From assembly GCF_032854445.1 (NCBI RefSeq), contig NC_088301.1:250001-310000 (forward strand): DNA of 60,000 nucleotides, in the 5' to 3' direction. Below the pieces are notes generated by a model. The model searched no databases, was not told the DNA's origin, and worked only from the letters and a program-made list of their open reading frames with translations. This DNA comes from Liolophura sinensis (Eukaryota > Mollusca > Polyplacophora > Chitonida > Chitonidae). Positions 29,001 to 41,000 of this stretch are shown here, in pieces. The position numbers and the translations under genes were made by a program. Numbering within the stretch: the first letter of the stretch is position 1; every line of letters begins with the position of its first letter.

Positions 29001-32000
29001 AAATTAAAACTCTACACAGAAAACTGTTGGAGTTTTAGCCCGGACGCGAATGCGGGCGGACAGACAGACAGACAGACACAATTGCTTTAACACACTACAC
29101 TCTGCCTAATGACGGGGGATAGGGGGCAGTGGTGGTCTGGAGATTCTACATGCCTAAGAAAACCATATCGCTTATTCTCTGAAATCTCTGACTTTAGGCT
29201 CATCTCTTCTTACAGTCAAACCTGAAATGTTGTACAAACACCAAAATGGATGTGCCCCCAACTTATTACAAAACGACTCAGTGTTTCCAAAGTACATTAC
29301 TATTACAGTCAGTAAATACATTGAGTGGATATGATTTAAAATGCTGATAAATCAAGACAAGTGTAAATACTGGCACCAGTGAGGCTCTAACCCATGACCT
29401 AGAGTGACAAGCTCCACTGCTCTACAAACTCAGCTATCCAGTTACATGTAGTGATTGATTTTTTCAAAAATACACATAACATTTAAAATACATTGTATTT
29501 GCATGAAGGTGACTCAATATTTTGAAAGCAAATTGCAATCATCTTTAGGGAACACGTCATCAGACTGATCTAGCGATGGTGCTAGACACCCTGTCGTGAG
29601 TTTGAGTCTAACTTTAGCTATATATTTGCTGGTCTCGATTTATCAGTGCTGAAAATAATATCTACTTGATTAATTTATCATATTCAAAACACTGACAATT
29701 TGATGGCAAAATTAGACGTTACTGTTGTCTCTGCAGCATGATTAGCCATATACTGTGAGCTGGTGATATGACTCAGCTACATGTATGTACAACCAGGTCT
29801 CTTGTATCCCCAATATGCAAATGTGGCCAACTTTTCAGATCATTTTCTTTTCACTTACAGGTAATCACACAGCAAACAATTATCCACAAAGCAAATATTT
29901 TCTTTCACTTCACATGACTTTTTTCTCAGATCATGGTTCTGGATGCTTGTTCATCCTTCCCATAATTTATAAGGTGAGGACAAAAGAACAAAAACATTGA
30001 GCAAACTAGACAGACAAGCCTTGTGCACATGTAACTGTTGTGGCGCTTCACTATACGCGCTTATACACAATATTACATTCCTCTGCCTTTAGTTAACAAT
30101 TACATTTAAGGGATTTCCTGGTAACATGGAAAGAATAAAACATTAGCAATGACAGCTGGTAATATGGAGATAATATACATGTCCATCAAGACAGCTTGGT
30201 ACATGTACATAGAATATCCTGACGCTCAAGCTGATTATGCACTATCTTTGTAGAGTCATTCGTGTCAATTTAAACAGAGGAGAATTCCTTGTCATAAACA
30301 AGTACCAGCAGAGCAGTTTGACATCTTCAAGAATTAAATCTCACTGAACATGGTCTTTCAAATAAGAAGGTGGGCCTCTAACACGTGAAGGAGAACGCCT
30401 CACTCCTGGCTCACTTGGCCTCTGGAAGGCAGAGAACCACCACTGTGGATGACGATGTCTGATGATGTTATGGATGTAGAAAACGATTTCTCAACAACAT
30501 CTGGAACATTCTCCTCGAAAGGCTGATGCTTCACGGCTACAGCATTATCATCTATGATATCAATGCGCATTTGAATCTGGTATTGGTGTTGACGACAGAT
30601 TTGTCAATTCTGGTCCTGTCCTTTCCTGCACAATTGCTGGTAGGCATTTCTTCCCTCTGCAATAATCAGAGGCAGATAGACCCAGTCATTTTCCAATACA
30701 GTGCGACTTTTCGCATATTGATCAAGGTATGTCTTCTGCTATTGTTGCTTCTCGCCTTTGTGTCCTTGAATATCTGGGTGCCATACGTCCAGTCTGGATT
30801 TGAGTCTACGATTCATCACTATTTCAACAGGTGACAACCCTGTTGTGATCTGTGGTGTGATTCTATACTGAAAAAATTAACGGATTCAGTTTGTCCTGAG
30901 TGGAACCACATTTTACCTTGGCCAGTCGTTTTGAAGAATTGAACACCTCACTCTACTTGCCCATTCGATGCTGGGCGATACAGAGAAGTCAGGATGTGGT
31001 TAATTCCGTTTTGACTTCACTAGTTAGTCCCGTTATCCGATACAATCTGATCTGGCAGATAATGGGTAGCAAAGCACTGTAGCAGTTTCTCAATGGTAGA
31101 ACCACTAGTCGATCCATTAGTTGGGAAGATTTCCAGCCACTTTGTATAGGAATCTATTGCTAGGAGAAACATTTTTCCCATGTATGGTCTCCAGTAATCG
31201 ATGTGAATTCTGGACCAAGATCATCCTGGACTTTCCCATGGGTGTAATGGTGCTTCCCGTAGTGTACGCTGGTGTAATTGACACTCTGTACATCTGCGGA
31301 CTATGTTTTCGAGTTCAGTGTCCCATCTTTGGCCATCACACATAGCTTCTAGCAAGGTTTTTTACACGAGAAATCCCTGGATGAGTTACATGAAGTTCCT
31401 GTATCACCTGTTGACATCCCTGTGGAGGTACAATGACACGCGCTCCCCATTGTGTACACTGGCCACCACACATAGCTTCTAGCAAGGCTTTTCATACGAG
31501 AAATCCCTGGATGAGTTACATGAAGTTCCTGTATCATCTGTTGACATCCCTGTGGAGGTACAATGACATGTGCTCCCAACAGACGACAACCATTGTGTAC
31601 ATGGAGTTGTGTCTGTCTTGTAATAAACGGTTGCAGGTTTGCTTCTTGGCATTTATCTAGCCAACCCTAAAGAACAAATGTGAGTACTCTGGACAACACT
31701 GGATCTGGCTGAGTCCATGACTTTATGTGTTTAGGGTTTACAGGTCCACACATGTCCAAATGTTCCATGAGTAAAATGTTCTGTCCTGGGATTGGTGGAT
31801 TTTCACCGCCTGATGAATCAGGAAGTGGCAAACAACTTAAAGTGTCTGCGTTTGCATTTGACTTACTGGGGGCCTCCGTGGCTCAGTCGGTTAAAGCGCT
31901 AGCGCAGCGTAATGACCCAGGAGTCTCTCACCAATGCGGTCGCTGTGAGTTCAAGTCCAGCTCATGCTGGCGGCCGTACGTGAGAAGGTCTGCCAGCAAC

Positions 32001-35000
32001 CTGCGGATGGTCGTGGGTTTCCCCCGGGCTCTGCCCGGTTTCCACCCACCATAATGCTGGCCGTCGTCGTATAAGTGAAATATTCTTGAGTACGGCGTAA
32101 AACACCAATCAAAAAAAAAAAAAAAAAAAAATCATTTGACTTACTAGATTTGTAGACCAGCTCATATACGTAGGCTAAAAAAGTTAATGCGTTGGACACG
32201 TGCTGGTTTCTTTCAACAGTCCAAGAAATGGTTTGTGGTCACTCATTATAGTAAAATGTCTTCCATAAAGAAATTGATGAAACTTTTTTACTCCAAACAC
32301 GATGGCTAAGGCCTCTTTCTCCAGCTGGGAATACCCTTTCTCTGCTGTAGAGAGCATGGGTGACATGAATCCAATGGGTCGGTCTGTTCCCTCTGCCGTT
32401 TCGTGAGAGAGTATTTCCCCAATGTGAGAGAGTATTGCCCAAATGTGAGAGAGTATTGTCCCAATGTGAGAGAGTATTGCCCCAATTCCACATGGTGAAG
32501 CATCACAATCCAATACCAAGGGTTTGCTTGGGTCAAAGTGGACTAACACATCTGAAAACTGCAACAATCCTTTTGACTTAAGGAAAGCGTCCTCTTGTCG
32601 TTTACCGCAATGTCACTTTTGGTTTTTACGTAAGAGTCCGTGTAGTGGCGGGAACACTGATAACTGGTTCTTCAAGAACTTAGAATAATAGTTCAAAAGT
32701 CCTAAATAAGATTTCATATTCTTAGCTGATGATGTGTCATGAATAGCTTGGATCTTGTTGTCCAATGGATTAATTTCTTCCTCACTGATTTCATGTCCAA
32801 GGAATACAACCTCATTTACCATGAAGAAACATTTGTCCTTTTTCAGATGAGCTCCTATTTTACTAAGGCGTGAACAAAACTGATCCAAACTGTCCAGGCT
32901 TTTAGAATCAGTTGTTACCAGTTGTTCTAGGTGTAATGATGTGGAATACCTTGAAGGAGATTTTCCATCATCCTCTGGAAAATTCCAGGTGCACTGGGCA
33001 CCCTATATGGTAGTCGGTTTTACTGAAAAAACCCTTATGAGTGTTAATTTTTGTAAAGACTTAAGAATCTTCGTCCAGTAACATCTGTTAGTAGACTTGA
33101 GACAGGTCTAACTTTGTAAACTTCTGTCCATCACCAAGTGTAGCATACAAATCTAGCTGTACAATTGGAAACTTAATTAACTGTCTGTTTGTAGTCCCCC
33201 CAGATACGGATAGATTTGTCGCGTGCTGTGGTTTTTCTTTGTTTGAATTGATCAAAATTATTACTACACTGCTGTTTGTGTAAGGATCTGACGACATGTA
33301 GATGGCTCCTGATTTCCAGTCCTTGGTTTGGCCTGAATTTTACTGAGTTCCGCTGGTTTTACAGGTTGTGTGGATTGCTGAGTGTGTTGGAGGTCCCTGG
33401 TGTGTCCAGCTGCTAATTCCATAGCTGCAGCTACTTCATACACCCTTAGGAACGTTAATCTGCACTCCAACAGTAATCTTCTTTGGATTCTGTCATCTTT
33501 CACTCCACATATAAGCCTATCTCTGAGCATCTGATCTAGAGATCGTCGAAAGTCACAATGTTCAGAAAATCAACGTAATTCAGACACAAACACAGCCCGG
33601 GTCAGTTAGTGGACTGTATTTGCATCTCTGAACGCACGCTGACGGCTGGAGGTCGTCACTGTAATCACCAACGCTCGTCTCTGAACGCACGGTGATGGCT
33701 GGAGGTTGTCACTGTAATCACCAGCGCTTATCTCTGAACGCACGGTGGTGGCTGGAGGTCGTTGTTGTAATCACCAAACGCTTATCTCTGAATGCACGCT
33801 GAGGGCTGGAGGTCATTGTAATCACCAATGCTTATCTCTGAATGCACGCTGACGGCTTGAGATCATTAATATTCACCAAACGCTTATCTCTGAATGCACA
33901 TTGACGACTGGAGGTCGTTGTTGTAATCACCAAACGCTTATCTCTGAATGCACATTGACGACTGGAGGTCGTTGTTGTAATCACCAAATGCTTATCTCTG
34001 AATGCACGCTGACGGCTGGAGGTCATTGTTGTAATCACCAAATGCTTATCTCTGAATGCACGCTGACGGCTGGAGGTCATTGTTGTAATCACCAAACGCT
34101 TATCTCTGAATGCACGCTGACTGCTGGGAGTCGCTGTAATCACCAGCGCTTATCTCTGAACGCACGCTGACTGCTGGAGGTCGTTGTTGTAATCACCAAA
34201 CGCTTATCTCTGAATGCACATTGACGACTGGAGGTCGTTGTTGTAATCACCAAACGCTTATCTCTGAATGCACATTGACGACTGGAGGTCGTTGTTGTAA
34301 TCACCAAATGCTTATCTCTGAATGCACGCTGATGGCTGGAGGTCATTGTTGTAATCACCAAACGCTTATCTCTGAATGCACGCTGACTGCTGGGAGTCGC
34401 TGTAATCACCAGCGCTTATCTCTGAATGCATGTTGACGACTGGAGGTCATTGTTGTAATCACCAAACGCTTATCTCTGAATGCACATTGACGACTGGAGG
34501 TCGTTGTTGTAATCACCAAATGCTTATCTCTGAATGCACGCTGACGGCTGGAGGTCATTGTTGTAATCACCAAACGCTTATCTCTGAATGCACGCTGACT
34601 GCTGGGAGTCGCTGTAATCACCAGCGCTTATCTCTGAACGCACGCTGACTGCTGGAGGTCGTTGTTGTAATCACCAAACGCTTATCTCTGAATGCACACT
34701 GACGGCTGGAGGTCATTGTAATCACCAACACTTATCTCTGAAAACACGCTGATGGCTGGAGGTTGTCACTGTAATCTCCAATGTTTATCTCTGAATGCAC
34801 ACTGACGGCTGGAGGTCATTGTAATCACCAATGCTTATCTCTGAATGCACGCTGACGGCTGGAGGTCGTCACTGTAATCACCAACGCTTATCTCTGAATG
34901 CACACTGATGGCTGGAGGTCATTGTAATCACCAACGCTTATCTCTGAATGCACACTGATGGCTGGAAGTCATTGTAATCACCAACGCTTATCTCTGAAAA

Positions 35001-38000
35001 CACGCTGACGGCTGGAGATCATTGTAATCACCAATGCTTATCTCTGAATGCATGTTGACGACTGGAGGTCGTTGTTGTAATCACCAAACGCTTATCTCTG
35101 AATGCACGCTGACGGCTGGAGGTCATTGTTGTAATCACTAAACGCTTATCTCTGAATGCACGCTGACTGCTGGGGGTCGCTGTAATCACCAGCGCTTATC
35201 TCTGAACGCACGCTGACGGCTTGAGGTCGTCACTGTAATCGCCAACGCTTATCTCTGAATACACGCTGATGGCTGGAGGTCATTGTAATCACCAACACTT
35301 ATCTCTGAAAACACGCTGATGGCTGGAGGTTGTCACTGTAATCTCCAATGTTTATCTCTGAATGCACACTGACGGCTGGAGGTCATTGTAATCACCAATG
35401 CTTACCTCTGAATGCACGCTGACGGCTGGAGGTCGTCACTGTAATCAACAAAGCTTATCTCTGAATGCACACTGATGGCTGGAGGTCATTGTAATCACCA
35501 ACGCTTATCTCTGAATGCACACTGATGGCTGGAGGTCATTGTAATCACCAACGCTTATCTCTGAACACACGCTGACGGCTGGAGGTCGTCACTGTAAACG
35601 CCAACGCTTATCTCTGAATGCACACTGACAGCTGGAGGTCATTGTAATCGCCAACGCTTATCTCTGAACACACGCTGACGGCTGGAGGTCGCCGTTGCAA
35701 TCACTAACGCTTTTCACCAGTTCGGTTAACGTTTCTTTGAAAAAATTTTCAGGTGCAACTAAATTCCTTATGAGTTTATAAGTCCTTCCTCCACAAACAC
35801 TGAGCAGGATTGAAAGTTGTTTCTGTTCATCTCCAATGTCATTAGCTATGAAGTAATGTTCTAAACGTTCAATGCATTCAGTCCAACTGCCGCTCACCTT
35901 TTCATCAAAGTCCTTGATTTTTCCGTGCAAGCCATCGACAGAATATCCTATACCACAGATCTCATCCTCGTCGCCAAAATATTTACTGAATTCACAAAAG
36001 TCTGTAGAGTGAAGTTTGTACTGTTGTAACAGTGAACGTTGACTGAGCATCAAGCTATATGGGTGCCACCATTACATTACATGTGCACATAAGGTTTACG
36101 AGTGAGGGGCTTAGTGAAGCAGCAAAAACTGTTACAGTATATTACAAAACCAATAACAATTACTTTGAACTCACTCATGGACCTAACACTGCTAACATGA
36201 AAAAGTTGTAAATACTTTGTAATATACAGCCAAACATACACAATATGTGCTAATGAATCCCATCCAGTACACTTTTTGTACAGGAGATATGTGGAAAGTT
36301 AAAGCAGCAGCAGTGTGTAATGAGAGCTCTTCACTCAAGAGTTGTTTACATGTCCCTGTACGAGTGGGTGGCTGTGTATAGCTGACAGACTTAATACACA
36401 TATACACCACTTACTTGTCAGTATGCTGATGGAGAAAATTACCATAAAACATTATAATTAATCCAACATGTCAAAATAGAGTTATTATCAGTACGTCAAC
36501 ACAACACATCAAAATGACAGTGTTAAAAGGGCGGTGAATGTATCGTTTTAGTCATCTACATGGTAATGATAAAACTGCACATCACCCCAGCAAAACTGCA
36601 CTCCTGTTGACGGCCACTGTAATTTATTCCATATGTGAAAGAAGTTCTTGAATGACAATTTCTTGTTGATTTTTGTAACTGTTTTGTATTTGTTTGGCAG
36701 TGCATGTAGTATGATACCTGCTGCAGAATAATCCATCACAACTTTCTCCACAAGATTATTATGTTAGTTTGTAAATTACGCTCTTGTTTCATACAATGAC
36801 TCACAATATTCCATGCACCTTTATACATGTATGATAATCGGGTTTCTAAGGCTTTGGTTTGTAAATTATGCTGAGTCTCTTGTTTCATACAATGACTCAC
36901 AATATTCCATGCACTTTTATACATGTATGATAATCGGGTTTCTAAGGCTTTGGTTTGTAAATTATGCTGAGTCTCTTGTTTCATAAAATGACTCACAATA
37001 TTCCATGCACCTTTATACATGTATGATAATCGGGTTTCTAAGGCTTTGGTTTGTAAATTATGCTGAGTCTCTTGTTTCATACAATGACTCCCAATATTCC
37101 ATGCACCTTTATACATGTATGATAATCGGGTTTCTAAGGCTTTGGTTCACCAAAGACTGAGCCGTAAGAGTCAGGCAAACCTCTGCAGTACCTGACTAAC
37201 TTCTTTGACATAATGCAGAAGCTTCGAGAGGGCAGGCAACCTCCATCATCATTAAAGACCTGCTGTGAACAGTTATAAGGGTAAGGTGTAGACGAACCGT
37301 CTAGCCCGAGTTACTAATTTACACCTGTAACTGACTCTCCTAATTAACGAGCCGCTGGTACAGTTTTTCTTTCCTCCACAATCTACACATCTAAGCGCCT
37401 GATGTACATATGTGTGTATACAGCAGTGTGATGTAAACTGACAATGGGAAGATGTGTGCTGATCATCACCCTAAACTTATGACTATACAGCACACCCACA
37501 AAACATCAAACGCACAGTCGCTTTCTCATGTGAACGCAGTTAGACCACACTAAAATAGCTCTTACACACAGACTGAAATTTTTGAATGTCGGCAGTAAAA
37601 AAATTCACAATTCTGGCTTAGAGACACTTAGAACTGTACGTGGAACGAAAGTCATTGGTATACAAGTGAAGGTAGATGACAGCGTGGATTCACAGAAAGA
37701 AAGGCAAAAAAGTCCACTGACAAAAGATACCAAACTACTGGAGCGTAACATAATGTCTGGGACCCCATTTTACGACTTTTTGTCACAAAGCGAAGTATCA
37801 GCCTTGCCAGTTAATGTGTCAATGTTCAAAATCAGTAATAACCCTCCCCAAAACTGATGAACAGGTTACATCACAACTTTTTTTTAAACTCATTTTAAAA
37901 CGATAGATAGCACCGATGCAAGTACTGGAAGGCAATAATTTGAGCCATTCTTGGCAAATGTGATCTGAACAGCGACAATGGTTTTTTCGTTAGAAATCTC

Positions 38001-41000
38001 TGCTATATCCTCTTAACTGTGTACAAAAATGTGATAAGCCAACATGCAAGGCGACAAAATGAGATAGGAAACATTTCCACCTTCTTCATACTAGATCTTC
38101 ATACTAGCCAAACTCTACTAGCTTATTGCTCACAAATGTACAGTGGGTGACCAGTACACAATATTCCATCCAGTCCACCTGCCCTTCTGAGTGTTTGCTG
38201 ATACAGTGTGTGACTAAATTTAGCTTACTGCTGATACAGTGTGTGACAAGTCCACAATTTTCAGCCTAGTCCACCTGCCCTTTTGGAATTCTAAATTTAG
38301 CTTATTGCTGATACAGTGTGTGACAAGTCCACAATTTTCATCCTAGTCCACCTGCCCTTTTGGAATGCTAAATTTAGCTTATTGCTGATACAGTGTGTGA
38401 CAAGTCCACAATTTTCAGCCTGGTCCACCTGCCCTTTTGGAATGCTAAATTTAGCTTATTGCTGATACAGTGTGTGACAAGTCCATAATTTTCAGCCTAG
38501 TCCACCTGCCCTTTTGGAATTCTAAATTTAGCTTATTGCTGATACAGTGTGTGAGAAGTCCACCATTTTCAGCCTAGTCCACCTGCCCTTTTGGAATTCT
38601 AAATTTAGCTTATTGCTGATACAGTGTGTGACAAGTCCACAATTTTCAGCCTAGTCCACCTGCCCTTTTGGAATTCTAAATTTAGTTTATTGCTGATACA
38701 GTGTGTGACAAGTCCACCATTTTCAGCCTAGTCCACCTGCCCTTTTGGAATTCTAAATTTAGCTTATTGCTGATACAGTGTGTGACAAGTCCACCATTTT
38801 CAGCCTAGTCCACCTGCCCTTTTGGAATTCTAAATTTAGCTTATTGCTGATACAGTGTGTGACAAGTCCACCATTTTCAGCCTAGTCCACCTGCCCTTTT
38901 GGAATTCTAAATTTAGCTTATTGCTGATACAGTGTGTGACAAGTCCACAATTTTCATCCTAGTCCACCTGCCCTTTTGGAATGCTAAATTTAGCTTATTG
39001 CTGATACAGTGTGTGAGAAGTCCACCATTTTCAGCCTAGTCCACCTACCCTTCTGGAATGCTAAATTTAGCTTATTGCTGATACAGTGTGTGACAAGTCC
39101 ACAATTTTCAGCCTAGTCCACCTGCCCTTTTGGAATGCTAAATTTAGCTTACTGCTGATACAGTGTGTGACAAGTCCACAATTTTCAGCCTAGTCCACCT
39201 GCCCTTTTGGAATTCTAAATTTAGCTTATTGCTGATACAGTGTGTGACAAGTCCACCATTTTCAGCCTAGTCCACCTGCCCTTTTGGAATGCTAAATTTA
39301 GCTTATTGCTGATACAGTGTGTGACAAGTCCACAATTTTCATCCTAGTCCACCTGCCCTTTTGGAATTCTAAATTTAGCTTATTGCTGATACAGTGTGTG
39401 ACAAGTCCACAATTTTCAGCCTAGTCCACCTGCCCTTTTGGAATTCTAAATTTAGCTTATTGCTGATACAGTGTGTGACAAGTCCACAATTTTCATCCTA
39501 GTCCACCTGCCCTTTTGGAATGCTAAATTTAGCTTATTGCTCATATACAGTGTGTGACAAGTCCACAATTTTCAGCCTAGTCCACCTGCCCTTTTGGGAT
39601 GCTAAATTTAGCTTATTGCTGATACAGTGTGTGACAAGTCCATAATTTTCAGCCTAGTCCACCTGCCCTTTTGGAATTCTAAATTTAGCTTATTGCTGAT
39701 ACAGTGTGTGACAAGTCCACCATTTTCAGCCTAGTCCACCTGCCCTTTTGGAATTCTAAATTTAGTTATTGCTGATACAGTGTGTGACAAGTCCACCATT
39801 TTCAGCCTAGTCCACCTGCCCTTTTGGAATTCTAAATTTAGCTTATTGCTGATACAGTGTGTGACAAGTCCACAATTTTCAGCCTAGTCCACCTGCCCTT
39901 TTGGAATTCTAAATTTAGCTTATTGCTGATACAGTGTGTGACAAGTCCACAATTTTCATCCTAGTCCACCTGCCCTTTTGGAATGCTAAATTTAGCTTAT
40001 TGCTGATACAGTGTGTGAGAAGTCCACCATTTTCAGCCTAGTCCACCTACCCTTCTGGAATGCTAAATTTAGCTTATTGCTGATACAGTGTGTGACAAGT
40101 CCACAATTTTCAGCCTAGTCCACCTGCCCTTCTGGAATTCTAAATTTAGCTTATTGCTGATACAGCGGATGATGAGTCCACCTAGTCCAGCTGCCTTTCT
40201 CTTGCCATGTACTCACCTCTTCTGTTAACGGCTGTTTCATACTCTGTGCAAGGCGGGTCAGGTTTTTGGCATAATCAGACTCTGAAATGACAAATTAATG
40301 ATCCAACATGACACATGATTACGTGAATTACTCCACTCACGACTGACAAGTACATGTACTCATATACAGCTATAATTCTCAATGGTCAAGTTTTTTTACC
40401 ATGTTTTATTTGAGACCATTTGACTTTATAGTATGTAATTTTTGTGCTTCATAACATAAAACAACACGTAAAATATCATTCATAGAAATACAAAAAAAAA
40501 AAAAAACCAACAGAACATGTATTATGACGTCATTCTGACTATCTCATATTAGGCCGTCATTAAAATGTTTCGTTTTCAACATCATGGCGTCTGGGTGCTA
40601 AATATCAAAATATACCAAAAGCAATATCAAATACAGGAATAAACAATTAATCAATAATGGAAATCCTGACGTTTCACCTATATGTATTTATAAGTAATAA
40701 AATGTCTTACCAAACTGACATTTTCTCTCTATATAGGAGACAACATCTTTGGCATACTTGGACCAGGCCTTGGCTCTCTGTAAGGCCAGGTCAACTCCAG
40801 CTTCTAGCTGTGCTAAGATCATGTTTACATCCTCTGCAGACAAGTGACCTGTACACAGGTAAGCAATGATAGGATTTGTAAAAAAAAAAACACAACCAAC
40901 CCAAACAGAAATAATTAAAATAACTCAAACAGAAGCAGTAGCAAAAACAGTATATGAATGAAATGAGAAATAAAACAAGTTTAAAAGAATAAAAAGTTGA

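Larger units (their letters stand above)
30341..36056 (-). mobile_element. Decayed Ty3/gypsy LTR retrotransposon
   Basis: Pieces of gag, reverse transcriptase, RNase H and integrase appear in canonical gypsy order on the minus strand, broken by frameshifts, stops, a minisatellite in gag and a SINE in pol. Protease and much of reverse transcriptase are missing or unrecognisable. It lies in the 12.8 kb intron between exons 40217 and 27435, in the same orientation as the host gene. Confidence 0.9.

Noticed and set aside
29369-29442. Functional tRNA gene
   Set aside because: A and B boxes and the end stem fit, but the anticodon arm and part of the T stem do not pair.
29990-36770. Pair of LTRs for the gypsy element
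   Set aside because: A polypurine-like tract and TG start are visible near 30.07 kb, but no matching direct repeat was found above 36.06 kb by eye.
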